Positions 44,633-53,108 are shown, numbered from the stretch's first letter. The stretch is 64,000 nt of DNA from Desulfobaccales bacterium (GCA_041648175.1 JBAZPO010000017.1:1-64000); one strand, 5' to 3'. Notes: generated from the letters alone by a model not told the origin. Program-made: numbers and translations.

Positions 44633-44865
44633 TGCACACATTCCTTCTGGCGATGCTGCGCCAGGATCTGCTCGATCCGGTCGCGACCGGCCAGCTTCAA
44701 TTTCTGCAACCGTTTGCGTTCGATGGTTTCCGCGGCCGTCAGGTATGGCCGGCGGTTGAATTCTTCCAAGAGTTTCTCATAATCCCGGTGTTCATCTACA
44801 TACTTTTTCAACTCCGGGTCCCGATCCATCAAATGCTCAATGAGTTCCTGGTCGCTTCTCTCCAT
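44629..44865 (-). CDS. DUF465/YdcH-like small protein
   Basis: 78 residues. Helical, with the DUF465 signature LIEHLMDRDPELKKYVDEHRDYEKLLEEF...YLTAAETIERKRLQKLKLAGRDRIEQIL. Soluble. It is the first gene of the ilv operon, and its stop overlaps ilvB by 4 bp. Function unknown; often found in translation-linked or biosynthetic operons. Confidence 0.85.
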   Translation of the reverse strand: MERSDQELIEHLMDRDPELKKYVDEHRDYEKLLEEFNRRPYLTAAETIERKRLQKLKLAGRDRIEQILAQHRQKECVQ

Positions 44866-44904
44866 GCTCTGCCCCCGACCATTCTATAGATTATTAAAGA
44901 TCAA

Positions 44905-44933
44905 ATATTAAAATAGTGTTAGATATTTGTCAA
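44905..44933 (-). promoter_or_regulatory. Consensus sigma70 promoter of the ilv operon
   Basis: TTGACA (minus strand, 44928-44933), 17-bp spacer, TAATAT (44905-44910). Expected leader only about 33 nt to the ATG at 44865, so no leader-peptide attenuator or T-box is present. Confidence 0.8.
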
Positions 44934-45065
44934 TCATTGGCAGAATAAGAACTTAGCTCAAGTACAATGATTATTTGTCATGCCTAAGTCAGGTCTCCCT
45001 CGGAAAAAATCCATCTCGCATTCAGAGCCCCTAACCCAGGCCCAGCCATCCCTACCGCACCTGAC

Positions 45066-45094
45066 AAAAAAAAACAGGACCGCAAGCGGCCCTG
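45066..45094 (-). terminator. Strong Rho-independent terminator
   Basis: Minus strand CAGGGCCGC-TT-GCGGTCCTG followed by nine T. It lies about 30 bp beyond the stop of the 45125-45256 ORF, indicating active transcription of that small region. Confidence 0.8.
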
Positions 45095-45124
45095 CCTGAC
45101 AGTTTCGGTAGTGGGGGTCACGGG

Positions 45125-45256
45125 TTATGACCGCAACGTCCTCCTTGGCCCCACCAGCCCCAGACCCAACAGGCCGGCCGCGACGCCTAACAATACGGTG
45201 CCGTCGGATACTCGAATGCCAGCAAGGGTGGTTATAGGCCGGGCAGGATTTTTCAT
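45125..45256 (-). CDS. Candidate 43-aa ORF with C-terminal sorting-signal-like tail
   Basis: MKNPARPITTLAGIRVSDG, then a hydrophobic TVLLGVAAGLLGLGLVG, then PRRTLRS. The pattern (VSDG, hydrophobic helix, Arg-rich end) resembles a VPxSG/PEP-CTERM sorting tail. No strong ribosome site; in-frame stop upstream (TGA before GATATAATT). Either a tiny real protein or the degraded end of an exported protein. A strong terminator follows closely. Confidence 0.4.
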   Translation of the reverse strand: MKNPARPITTLAGIRVSDGTVLLGVAAGLLGLGLVGPRRTLRS

Positions 45257-45381
45257 AGAAATAATTATATCTCAAACCGAAGCTAATAATCAAGTTTTAA
45301 ACGCGGTCCCCTAAAATACTGCCGCCGCGCCTGGGTTTTTAAGCAGCCTGATAAAATGATCGCTACTAACCAACCAAGCGT

Positions 45382-45500
45382 CTTGCAAATAGCTCCGTGC
45401 CTGTCATTCTGAGGGAGCGAAGCAACCGAAGAATCTCATAACTACGGGAAGTTACGAGATCCTTCGCTTCGCTCAGGATGACAAAAAGGCTTTTCGCAAG
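45382..45500. mobile_element. 'CATTCTGAG' inverted-repeat element, copy 2
   Basis: CTTGCAAATAGC...TGTCATTCTGAGGGAGCGAAGC at one end; reading inward from the other, CTTGCGAAAAGCCTTTTTGTCATCCTGAGCGAAGC. Compare copy 1 at 6834-6953. Confidence 0.7.
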
Positions 45501-45525
45501 AAACTCAATTGTGATTGCCCAAAAC

Positions 45526-45557
45526 AAGAGGGCCATGTCTCACGACACGGCCCTCTT
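45526..45557 (-). terminator. Hairpin downstream of the 45734 gene
   Basis: AAGAGGGCC and TGTC arms with one A-C mismatch and a TCAC loop. On the minus strand it is followed by TTGTTTTGG. It is about 180 bp past the stop of the 45734 gene. Confidence 0.5.
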
Positions 45558-45733
45558 GCCGATACAAGCCAGGTGGGACTGCAACCCCCACATCGCGCCC
45601 CTTCTTTCGCATTGCTTTTGGGGGGCCGGCGGCAGATTTTCCGGTCCTCAGGCTTCTGACTATAAGTTAATCATCACTTAAACTATTTCAAGAGGGAAAT
45701 TAACTTTTTTTTAACCGCCCCCTATTTTGTGAC

Positions 45734-47473
45734 TCAAGCGCTTTTGGGGGCCGAGGACGACTGGACCTCTGGGATGGCCATTGGAAATGGAGTGCCTCGC
45801 TTGATTTCGCCCTTGATCCAGCAGTGTTCCTTTCCCATCTGCGCAGTGAGTTCCTGTCCCCGAACCAGCATCTCCCAGACCCGCCGCCGGAAGGAACTGG
45901 CCGGGGGACCTTCCTCGGCCAGCAATTTTTTGAAGTAAGGATAGCTCAGAATCTGACTGAAGAGATGACAAGCCTTGTTGAACAGGTCGGGGTAAAAGTA
46001 AGGCAAATCATGTTGGTTTTCCTCCAGAAAGGCTACGGCCTGCGTCAGGCGCCGGTTGGGGCCCATCCCCTTCTGGAGCTTCCCGGGCTGGGCCAGCTTT
46101 TCCAGGGGCTGGAGTTGCTGTACCTGGCTCAAGTAGGCCAGGTGATGGACCACTTCCCGGTGCAACTCCCGGTGCTTGCTGAACGCTTCCCGATGGTCCC
46201 GCTGGGAGAGATAGCTGTTGAGCAATTTTTTCACATCCTCGAAGGTTTCCTTGCCATAAGCCCCAAGACGCCGCTGGTTCTTGTTGAGCCAGGCCGACAG
46301 GAACTTGAGGCGCTCCTCATGGGTCTTGGTTGAGGTAAGGAGGTCACTGCGCCGGTAGGTAATGGAACCGATATGCTCACCCCGGACGATATCGGTGAGT
46401 TCCTTCAAGGTCCGCTTGGTGTCCTTTAAGATATTGAGATTGAAGTCCCGGCCGCCGTGGAAAGGATGGATGATTTCCTGGCGCAGGATGGACATGGCCC
46501 GGTCTTCCAGGATATTGAAACGGTTGTACTTGTGCTGCTGGTAAGTCACCTTCAGGATCACCACCCGCCGCTTGGGGTCTACGTAAAAGCCCCCCTCCTT
46601 AAGATGTGGTTGGGCCTCCGCTAGCGTGGGTGAGAGTGCGATGAGCGCCACCTTTTCCACCAATGGATAGCGCTTCTGCTCAAATCCCGAGAGGCTGGTG
46701 ATGGTCCGGTCCGAGGCGCCCAGCACCTTGATGAGGTATTGCTGCTTGAGGTGGCTCAACCGCCGGGCGAACAGCGCCGCCGAAGTGCGGCGCTCCGAGG
46801 CGATGGGGAAGCCATACAATTCCATGAGAAATTGATAGACGAATTCCCGTTCCCGCTCGTAGATTAAGTTATCCAGCTTTTTGAATTTCCCCAACGTGCG
46901 CCCCAGGGCCTTGAGTTCAGTGTCCAAATCCGATGGAAAGGAGGCGTAAACGCCCATGAGGCGAAAATCGCCCGCATCATCCCGGGCAATGACGTGGGCC
47001 CGGTCCATGTGAAAGAGAAACCGCAGCAGTTCCTCATAGTTCGCCAGATCGGTGATATCCCGGGAACCGAGCAACTGCCTGAAAACGGGCCTGAAGTCCC
47101 GGTCAAGGTGGGGAGCGATCTTGTCCAGGTCTTCCCGGGCAGAGCGCCGCTTGCCTTCTTCAGGGGTATGGAGCAGATCGAACTGGAAGATTTCTTCCTG
47201 ATAGGACAGGGGGCGGTTGAAGGCCACCATGCTAAAACTGGGCAGATGCTTATATTCCGAGAAATTCTTTTCAAAGGAAGGCAGGAGTTCCCGGGGCTCG
47301 ATCAAGGGGTAGGTGGCGTGGTAAGGGGCCAGCAACCCCTCGCGGATATGAGTGTATTCCAGAAAATCCTTGAGAAGTGTGCGATCCCGGATGGCGATAG
47401 GCTCTTGCTGGAATGCGGCCAGAGGTAGGCCGTCCAGCTTCACCTCGCCAAAGAATTTCCGGGGATTTACCAT
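45734..47473 (-). CDS. Large protein of unknown function (579 aa)
   Basis: Soluble, charged and helical, without signal peptide or membrane segment. N-terminus VNPRKFFGEVKLDGLPLAAF; central region alternates helices with GGFYVDPKRRVVILKVTYQQHKYNRFNILEDRAM and RSDLLTSTKTHEERLKFL; C-terminal helices with YLSQVQQLQPLEKLAQP. Conserved-looking blocks suggest a genuine family but none was recognised. The start abuts the YjbQ-family gene (1 bp), so they are co-transcribed. Last gene of a minus-strand cluster from pyrR. Confidence 0.7.
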   Translation of the reverse strand: MVNPRKFFGEVKLDGLPLAAFQQEPIAIRDRTLLKDFLEYTHIREGLLAPYHATYPLIEPRELLPSFEKNFSEYKHLPSFSMVAFNRPLSYQEEIFQFDLLHTPEEGKRRSAREDLDKIAPHLDRDFRPVFRQLLGSRDITDLANYEELLRFLFHMDRAHVIARDDAGDFRLMGVYASFPSDLDTELKALGRTLGKFKKLDNLIYEREREFVYQFLMELYGFPIASERRTSAALFARRLSHLKQQYLIKVLGASDRTITSLSGFEQKRYPLVEKVALIALSPTLAEAQPHLKEGGFYVDPKRRVVILKVTYQQHKYNRFNILEDRAMSILRQEIIHPFHGGRDFNLNILKDTKRTLKELTDIVRGEHIGSITYRRSDLLTSTKTHEERLKFLSAWLNKNQRRLGAYGKETFEDVKKLLNSYLSQRDHREAFSKHRELHREVVHHLAYLSQVQQLQPLEKLAQPGKLQKGMGPNRRLTQAVAFLEENQHDLPYFYPDLFNKACHLFSQILSYPYFKKLLAEEGPPASSFRRRVWEMLVRGQELTAQMGKEHCWIKGEIKRGTPFPMAIPEVQSSSAPKSA

Positions 47474-47474
47474 A

Positions 47475-47873
47475 TTAACCCGCCATAATTTTGATATGCA
47501 CCTTACGGGTCCGGGGCCCGTCGAATTCGCAGAGATAGATCCCTTGCCAGGTGCCCAGGAGCAAGCTCCCCTGGCTCACCAGGATCGTGAGGTCGGGACC
47601 CATGAGGGACGCCTTGATGTGGGCCGGGGAGTTGCCTTCGCCATGGCGATAAGCCTCCCGGTCGCTGATGACTTTATTCAGCACCATGAGGATGTCGGTC
47701 TGGACGCTGGGATCGGCGTTTTCGTTGATGGTCAAACCCGCCGTGGTATGGGCCACAAAGACGTGGCAGACGCCTTCCGTAACGCCGCTTTTGCGCACCA
47801 GTTCCTGAATCCTGCCGGTGATATCCACCATTTCGATGCGGCTGCCCGTCCGCACGCTCAAGGTCTGGATCAT
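47475..47873 (-). CDS. YjbQ/UPF0047-family protein
   Basis: 132 residues from the ATG at 47873 (GGAGG 7 nt upstream); a longer upstream frame is non-coding shadow of the neighbouring gene. Family blocks: GITEGVCHVFVAHTTAGLTINENADPSVQTD (metal-binding His, here starting GVTEG), HGEGNSPAHIKASLMG (His/Asn site) and GTWQGIYLCEFDGPRTRKVHIKIM. Members have weak thiamine-phosphate synthase activity in some cases (family knowledge); the true role is uncertain. Co-transcribed with the 45734 gene downstream. Confidence 0.9.
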   Translation of the reverse strand: MIQTLSVRTGSRIEMVDITGRIQELVRKSGVTEGVCHVFVAHTTAGLTINENADPSVQTDILMVLNKVISDREAYRHGEGNSPAHIKASLMGPDLTILVSQGSLLLGTWQGIYLCEFDGPRTRKVHIKIMAG

Positions 47874-47875
47874 GT

Positions 47876-49108
47876 TTACCTCCGGATGAGCAGGGAGGAA
47901 TCGGGCGGCGCCACCAGGGGTGAGCCCGTCGCGGGTTCCCGGGCCTGCCGGGCTTGCCAGGCCAGAAGCGCGGCGTACTGCACCAGGCCCTTCAGAAACT
48001 GGTTTTCTCCGGCCAGGGCGCCCCGTTCCGGGTCGGCCAGATCGGCCGCCGCGGCCCGAGCGGTCCGGGAGTCTTCGTCTCTCCCCAAAAGATGCAGGTA
48101 ATAGGCCATGGTCTTCAGACGCCGGCCCCAATCGGCCCGGGTCTCAGGGGGGTACAGGGCCTGGATGGCTTCCTCCAACACCGCATCGCTGCGCACTTGC
48201 TTTTGTTGATCCGACAACACCAACGGGCTGTCCTGGACCTCCTGGAGCTTGGTCAGCCAGGGAGTGATCTCTTCCGGCCCCGGCAGCCAGGAGTTAAATA
48301 GCGGGTCCAGGGCCAGCTTCCGGCTCTCGTCCAAGAGCCGGGTCCGCTCTCCGGGATTGACGGACGGCAACGCCGACTCCAGGTCCGGGGCAGTCTCCGG
48401 GCGACCCCAGTGCTGAAAAATCTTCTCCCGCAAGGCGCCGTATTGAGAAGCCCCGGGGGAGTCGGGGTGAGCCGTGAAGGCCGCTTCCAGCATCGAGACC
48501 GCATACGCCGGGGGTGGGGAAAATACCTCCTCTAACCCCTGCTCTCGGAAGTGGTCCCAAAATTCCGCTTCCTGCTTGCGTTTGAGGTTCAGGAGCACGC
48601 ATTCCCCAAAGCCTTCCCGGTCGTTGATGAGTGAGACCAGGAAGTTGCCGCGCAAAACCTCCGGAGGACCTTCCAGAATGATGTAGCTTTCGCCGTTGCC
48701 GAAGATGGGGGTCACAAAAGCCGTCGCGGTTCCGGGCCGCGGCACTCCAACGCTTACCTCTTCTTTGGGGAGGAGGTCATGAGGGACTGCCACTCCCTTA
48801 GTCTTGAGCAGGTGGAGGGTCTTTTTCAGGGCCTTGCGCCGGAGCTTGTCTGTGGCCCCGCCAAAGAGCGCCACCAACAAGGCCGGAATGGCCGGATGCG
48901 GCAAAGCCCCCAACGCCGCCATCAGTCGGACATCCCACTCAGGGTCTTGGGGATCAGGGGTGAGCAGCTTTTGCAGCGCGGCCAGGTCGGCTCCGGATTC
49001 CAGGGCCGCATTGATCTCGGCCACCTGGTTGGCCAGCCGCGCCTCTGCCTCCGCCGCGAGCGGGACTGCGCCCCCGGGTTGATTCTTGGCCTTTTTCATG
49101 CGTTCCAT
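47876..49108 (-). CDS. HEAT-like protein of unknown function (410 aa)
   Basis: N-terminal basic segment, then short helical repeats (NAALESGADLAALQKLLTPD, VRLMAALGALPHPAIPALLVALFGG, KLRRKALKKTLHLLKTKG) of the kind seen in HEAT-like proteins. A middle globular section (TPIFGNGESYIILEG, RGNFLVSLINDREG) and an Ala-rich C-terminal helical region follow. No catalytic motif. The ATG at 49108 overlaps the pyrR stop (TGATG), so it is coupled to pyrR. Function unknown. Confidence 0.7.
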   Translation of the reverse strand: MERMKKAKNQPGGAVPLAAEAEARLANQVAEINAALESGADLAALQKLLTPDPQDPEWDVRLMAALGALPHPAIPALLVALFGGATDKLRRKALKKTLHLLKTKGVAVPHDLLPKEEVSVGVPRPGTATAFVTPIFGNGESYIILEGPPEVLRGNFLVSLINDREGFGECVLLNLKRKQEAEFWDHFREQGLEEVFSPPPAYAVSMLEAAFTAHPDSPGASQYGALREKIFQHWGRPETAPDLESALPSVNPGERTRLLDESRKLALDPLFNSWLPGPEEITPWLTKLQEVQDSPLVLSDQQKQVRSDAVLEEAIQALYPPETRADWGRRLKTMAYYLHLLGRDEDSRTARAAAADLADPERGALAGENQFLKGLVQYAALLAWQARQAREPATGSPLVAPPDSSLLIRR

Positions 49109-49662
49109 CAAGGCCTTTCCGGCGGGCCTGATTCGATGGCAACTTCGTCTGCGCGCCCCATCTCACTCAGGTAGACGTTGACCCGTTGCCCCGGAGGTAA
49201 CTCCAGGACCCGCCCGACGTAGTCCGGCTGAATAGGCAACTCCCGGCCGCCCCGGTCCACCAGCACCGCCAACTCGATACGCCTGGGCCGCCCGTAGTCG
49301 ATGAGCGCGTCCAGGGCGGCCCGGATGGTGCGTCCGGTGAACAGTACATCGTCCACCAGCACCACTTCCTGGGCATCAATGGAGCCCGGCAGTTCCGTCT
49401 TGCCCACCAGGGGCTTGTGGCTGAGCTGGGTCCAATCGTCCCGGTAGAGGGTGATATCCAGCACCCCCACCCGCACGGGAAGGGAGGTCCGCCTGGTAAT
49501 GATGGCGGCCAGGCGCTGGGCCAAAAAGGCCCCACCGGTCCTGATCCCCACCAGTACCAAGGCGTCCTGGTCCTGATGCTTCGCCATAATCTCATCAGTA
49601 AGGCGCTCCAGGGTCTTGTTCAGTTCCCGGGCAGGCATGGCCGAGGTCTTGGTCTTTGTCAT
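49108..49662 (-). CDS. pyrR: Bifunctional PyrR-type uracil phosphoribosyltransferase/regulator
   Basis: 184 residues from the ATG at 49662 (AAGGGGA upstream, distant). PRPP loop VVLVDDVLFTGRTIRAALD, N-terminal LVGIRTGGAFLAQRL, C-terminal ELAVLVDRGGRELPIQPDYVGR; all PyrR traits. In Bacillus it binds pyr mRNA to attenuate and salvages uracil. No pyr genes lie here, so its RNA target is not visible. The earlier in-frame ATG at 49821 gives an unlikely Arg/Cys-rich lead. Confidence 0.92.
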   Translation of the reverse strand: MTKTKTSAMPARELNKTLERLTDEIMAKHQDQDALVLVGIRTGGAFLAQRLAAIITRRTSLPVRVGVLDITLYRDDWTQLSHKPLVGKTELPGSIDAQEVVLVDDVLFTGRTIRAALDALIDYGRPRRIELAVLVDRGGRELPIQPDYVGRVLELPPGQRVNVYLSEMGRADEVAIESGPPERP

Positions 49663-49698
49663 GGAATTATCGCTTTCCCCTTGTTCCGAACCCGGCAG

Positions 49699-49718
49699 GG
49701 CGGGCGTCCTCGCCCGCC
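49699..49718. repeat. GGCGGGCG palindrome
   Basis: GGCGGGCG-TCCT-CGCCCGCC, 37 bp upstream of the pyrR start. Related palindromes lie at 34325-34344 and 36640-36660. Confidence 0.6.
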
Positions 49719-49887
49719 ACCAGCCTTGATAAATGGTGCGCGGTGCGCACTCCAGAGGAGGACTTGTTTCAAACTTGCAGCATCGCCGTCGCCGGTGCCG
49801 TATTTTCCCTAACGATGGCAATTGGTTAAATTTTTACCATGATTTCTTCAAGAAGACAAGGTAAGTCGGCCATGGTGTGATGGCTTA

Positions 49888-49916
49888 TTGGCGACAAAGC
49901 CGATCAGAGCTATAAT
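49888..49916 (+). promoter_or_regulatory. Candidate promoter for the J-domain operon
   Basis: TTGGCG (49888-49893), 17 bp, TATAAT (49911-49916). The transcript would start about 65 bp before the ATG at 49987. Confidence 0.55.
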
Positions 49917-49986
49917 GAACCCAACGGTAATTAATTAATCTTAATGGCGGACTCAATCTCTGCACGAACTCAATCCCAACCACGTC

Positions 49987-50304
49987 ATGACCCTGGCAGA
50001 AGCTCGGGAGCTCCTGGAGCTTGAGCCCAAGGCCACCAAAAGGGAGATCAAAACGGCCTACCGCCGGGCAGCCCGCCTCTGGCATCCGGACCGCGCCCCC
50101 ATTGGTGAGGAAGCCCTATACCGCACCCGGATGCAGCAGATTAACGCAGCCTACCAGCGGATTGTCCAATTCATCGAGGCGTATCGTTACGACCTGGTTG
50201 AAAGCGCCGGTCCTGAAGATCTCCAGAAATGGTGGGCCGATCGTTTTTACACCGGGGTGTGGGGGCCACCCCCCCCGAAAGATCAAGACGGCGGCAACAA
50301 TTGA
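49987..50304 (+). CDS. Small J-domain (DnaJ-like) protein
   Basis: 105 residues, nearly all J domain. It carries the HPD tripeptide (LWHPDRAP) after helix II (REIKTAYRRAARL), with helices III-IV (LYRTRMQQINAAYQRI). No Gly/Phe, zinc or substrate-binding regions, so it would deliver a defined client to DnaK or act as an adaptor. The stop overlaps the next ATG (TGATG), suggesting coupling to the DUF3108 proteins. Confidence 0.85.
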   Translation: MTLAEARELLELEPKATKREIKTAYRRAARLWHPDRAPIGEEALYRTRMQQINAAYQRIVQFIEAYRYDLVESAGPEDLQKWWADRFYTGVWGPPPPKDQDGGNN

Positions 50305-51080
50305 TGTCAATCCGGGCATTTCTGGTTTTGGTCATCTGCTTCCATGTAGTCCTGGCGCCGGTGCGGGCTCCGGCCGCCCCTCTGCCCAACACCCGGGAAG
50401 ATTTGGTCTACCAGGTAAGCCTGGGCCCCTGGGATGATGTGGCCAAGGTTCATCTGGTCTTAAAGGAACTGGAACCGGGACATTACCTGGCCGAGTTTTC
50501 CGGCGCGGCCCAGGGCATGTGGCGGCTGCTCAGCCGCTATTTGCCCGAACGCTACCAATCGGAGATGATCTACCGGGAGGGGCGTCTTAAACCCCTGGTT
50601 TATCGCGAAGAATTTATGGACAAGGGGCAGCGCTGGGTAAAAGAGTACCGCTTTGACTACGAGCGCCGGCTTCTGACTCTCCGGCGCCAGATCGACGGCG
50701 GCGCCTGGGTTAAGAAATGGGAAGTTCCCCTGACCGAACCGGTGTATGACTTGTTGTCCCTGTTTTATAATGTCCGGATTGGGGCCTTCGGGACGCTCAA
50801 GGGCGGTGAAAACGTCCGGGTTGCGGTATTGCCCAACCCCAAACCTCAAGAACTCGTCTTTCGCATAGGCGAGAAGACCGAGCCAGGCCTTAAGGTGATG
50901 TTAAACTATCGCCCGCAGGACTCCCCTACCGAAGATCACTATTTCATCTTCCTCAATCCGCAGGGAGTGCCCACCCTGGCCTGGACCGAGGTCACCTTCT
51001 TCGGCAAGCTGGCGGGGCGCTTGCTGAACCCCGGCGAGATCAAGAAGGAATTGCTGCCGGCCATGGCGCGGCATAATTAA
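50304..51080 (+). CDS. Exported DUF3108-like protein 1
   Basis: 258 residues from the ATG at 50304. Signal peptide FLVLVICFHVVLAPVRAPAAP (cleavage near APAAPLP). The mature domain has the DUF3108 pattern: DLVYQVSLGPWDDVAKVHLVL, HYLAEFSGAAQGMWRLLSRYLPE, YREGRLKPLVYREEFMDKG, KEYRFDYERRLLTLRRQ and VYDLLSLFYNVRI. Periplasmic; it may bind or modify an envelope component. A close paralogue follows 20 bp after it. Confidence 0.8.
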   Translation: MSIRAFLVLVICFHVVLAPVRAPAAPLPNTREDLVYQVSLGPWDDVAKVHLVLKELEPGHYLAEFSGAAQGMWRLLSRYLPERYQSEMIYREGRLKPLVYREEFMDKGQRWVKEYRFDYERRLLTLRRQIDGGAWVKKWEVPLTEPVYDLLSLFYNVRIGAFGTLKGGENVRVAVLPNPKPQELVFRIGEKTEPGLKVMLNYRPQDSPTEDHYFIFLNPQGVPTLAWTEVTFFGKLAGRLLNPGEIKKELLPAMARHN

Positions 51081-51100
51081 TATGACAGGTCGTAAAAAGC

Positions 51101-52000
51101 GTGGCTGGTAATTTACCACCTCAGGGGCGGTACCTCTCCTTATTTGGCCGCGTTCAGAGATGGCGATGCGCCCTCCCCTGCCTGGTCCTCCTCTTTCTGA
51201 TCCATTTTGTGCTGCCGGACGGCGCGGTCTTGGCTGCCCCGGCCTTACTTGAGGATTTGCGCTACCAGATAGCGGTTTTGGTCTGGCCGGATGCCGCCCA
51301 GGTCCGGGTTACCTTAACGAACCAGGGGCAGGGCCGCCTGGTGGCGGAAGTGTTGGGAGAGACCAGGGGCTTCATCAAGGTCATGAGCGGCAACCACAAG
51401 GAACGTCTCCAAACCGAGATGGTCTGGCGGAAGGGGCGTCTGGTGCCGCTGGTTTACCGGGAAGAATCCTGGCGCCACGGGAAACGCGCCTTCAAGGAGT
51501 ATCGCTTCAATTATCCTCGAGCCCGGTTAGCCTTGTGGGAGTGGCATCAAGGCAAAGGTCTCTTAAAGAAATGGGAGACCGATTTGCCTGAGCAGGTCTA
51601 TGACCCCCTGAGCGCGTTCTACAATTGCCGATTGAAGATTTTAGGCCCAACCCGAGAAGGCGAAACCAGCACTATCCGGGGCATTCCCTATCCCCAGCCC
51701 GAGGCCTTGGAAGTGAGTTTAGGCCCGGAGACCGTCGATGGCCGCCAGGCCAAGGTTTCTTTGGTCAACCCGGTCTTTGCAGGTACCCGGGGTGTGGTAT
51801 TCGCTATGATCGATGCGCAACGGGTGCCGCACCAGGCCTGGACCACGGTCTTCGGCGTCACCGTCAGAGGGGCCTTGTTACCGGGCAGCGTCATGATGCC
51901 CGCGAAATTACCGGGGCTCCCCGCGTCCGGGCCGGCTGCTACCCGGTCTCCCCAGGCTAACATCCCCACACCTGACCCAGATGGGGAAAGCCCGCCATGA
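51101..52000 (+). CDS. Exported DUF3108-like protein 2 (tandem paralogue)
   Basis: 299 residues from a GTG at 51101. N-terminal hydrophobic signal (CLVLLFLIHFVLPDGAVLAAP). Matching blocks to its neighbour: EDLRYQIAVLVWPDAAQVRVTL, MVWRKGRLVPLVYREESWRHG, FKEYRFNYPRARLALWE and VYDPLSAFYNCRLKI. Extra Pro/Ser-rich C-tail (PASGPAATRSPQANIPTPDP). Arose by tandem duplication. Ends in an ATGA overlap with the hydrolase gene. Confidence 0.78.
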   Translation: MAGNLPPQGRYLSLFGRVQRWRCALPCLVLLFLIHFVLPDGAVLAAPALLEDLRYQIAVLVWPDAAQVRVTLTNQGQGRLVAEVLGETRGFIKVMSGNHKERLQTEMVWRKGRLVPLVYREESWRHGKRAFKEYRFNYPRARLALWEWHQGKGLLKKWETDLPEQVYDPLSAFYNCRLKILGPTREGETSTIRGIPYPQPEALEVSLGPETVDGRQAKVSLVNPVFAGTRGVVFAMIDAQRVPHQAWTTVFGVTVRGALLPGSVMMPAKLPGLPASGPAATRSPQANIPTPDPDGESPP

Positions 52001-52803
52001 TCCACCCCCGGGACTGGTACGTGGAGATCGCCGGTCAGGGGCCCGACCTGGTGCTGCTCCACGGCCTGGGGGCCTCCAGCTTTTCCTGGCGCCACAACCG
52101 GACTGCCCTGTCCCGCCATTTCCGGGTGATCACCCCTGACCTGCCTGGCCACGGCAAATCCCCGGCGCTCCGGCACGCCGACTACCGCGTCGAAGCCCTG
52201 CTCCAGGGTATCCTGGATTTCCTGGACTGGCGCCGGCTTAAGACCGTTATCCTGGGCGGCAATTCCCTGGGCGGGGGCTTAAGCCTGCTTGTGGCTAAAA
52301 AGCGCCCCGAGCAGGTGTGCGCCCTGGTGTTGCTGGCCCCCGCCGCAGCGATCACCCGGATTCCCTACGCCTTTTATCCGCTGCGCCTGCCGGTCCTGGG
52401 ATATGCAGTCGCGACCCTCCTGGGTCCCTGGTTTCTTCCCTGGTTCATGCGCCTGGTTTACTGTCATCCCGAGCGGATGATCCCTGAGGCCGTGGCCGGC
52501 TATGCCCCGCCTTACCGATCCCTGAGCCATCGTCTGGCCCTGCGCCAGGTCTGCCGGCAATTGGAGGTTCGACCTCTCGAGGAGATTGCGGAGCTCCTGC
52601 GCAGTCTCACCCTGCCCACGAGCCTCATCTGGGGAGCGCACGACCTCATCCTGCCTCCGGCCCAGGGTCACTGGATCAAAAGTCATTTGCCTCAGGCGGA
52701 ATTTCACCTGCTGCCGGAGGTGGGCCATGCCCCCCAGGAAGAAGCCCCGGTGAAGGTAAACAAGATAATCATTGATTTTTTGGGCCGTTCATTAAACAAT
52801 TAA
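51997..52803 (+). CDS. Alpha/beta hydrolase
   Basis: 268 residues. LLHGLGASSFSW (oxyanion), DLPGHGKSPA, nucleophile Ser in VILGGNSLGGGLSLLVA, Asp in LIWGAHDLILPP and His in EVGHAPQEEAP. No signal peptide. Overlaps the DUF3108 gene by 4 bp (ATGA). The HG-SLG-D-H pattern fits an esterase or meta-cleavage hydrolase-like enzyme. The substrate may relate to the envelope role of its operon partners (inference). Confidence 0.85.
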   Translation: MIHPRDWYVEIAGQGPDLVLLHGLGASSFSWRHNRTALSRHFRVITPDLPGHGKSPALRHADYRVEALLQGILDFLDWRRLKTVILGGNSLGGGLSLLVAKKRPEQVCALVLLAPAAAITRIPYAFYPLRLPVLGYAVATLLGPWFLPWFMRLVYCHPERMIPEAVAGYAPPYRSLSHRLALRQVCRQLEVRPLEEIAELLRSLTLPTSLIWGAHDLILPPAQGHWIKSHLPQAEFHLLPEVGHAPQEEAPVKVNKIIIDFLGRSLNN

Positions 52804-52880
52804 CGCAAAAGCATTTTTTACCTTTCTCTTGAAGGGAATACTACTAGGAGGGTGACGGGCATTTTACCCGCCACATACAC

Positions 52881-53108
52881 ATGACAAAAAACATCATCCC
52901 TTTTGCCCGGGCGCAACGTTCCGTCAAGGAGGTCGTGGAGAAGTTTTATCAGGAGTTGGATGACATCGAAGAAATCGTTATCATCGCCAAAGACCGGGAA
53001 GGCGAATGGATCTTCGCCAACTCGGAGTTGGAAAATGAGCTGGAATGGATCGGCAGCCTCTATAAATTCATCAACAAGGCCATCTTAGAAGACGAGGAGG
53101 ATTTTTAG
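52881..53108 (+). CDS. Small acidic hypothetical protein (75 aa)
   Basis: Soluble and Glu-rich (VVEKFYQELDDIEEIVIIAKDREGEWIFANSELENELEW). AGGAGGGTG lies about 27 nt before the ATG, and a hairpin (CGGGCATTTTACCCG) sits between them; this could occlude or relocate the ribosome site. No family recognised. Confidence 0.55.
   Translation: MTKNIIPFARAQRSVKEVVEKFYQELDDIEEIVIIAKDREGEWIFANSELENELEWIGSLYKFINKAILEDEEDF

Larger units (their letters stand above)
44934..45733. other. Long intergenic region (44934-45733)
   Basis: 800 bp. Contains on the minus strand a 43-aa CTERM-like ORF (45125-45256) and its terminator, a 'CATTCTGAG' inverted-repeat element (45382-45500) and a strong hairpin (45526-45557). 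The rest shows no recognised gene. Confidence 0.5.

Noticed and set aside
44958..45293. 111-aa frame over the CTERM-like ORF
   Set aside because: Reads through the terminator and lacks motifs; the 43-codon frame fits better.
47876..48131. Long N-terminal extension of the YjbQ-family protein
   Set aside because: Arg/Gly-rich shadow of the neighbouring gene; GGAGG sits before the internal ATG at 47873.
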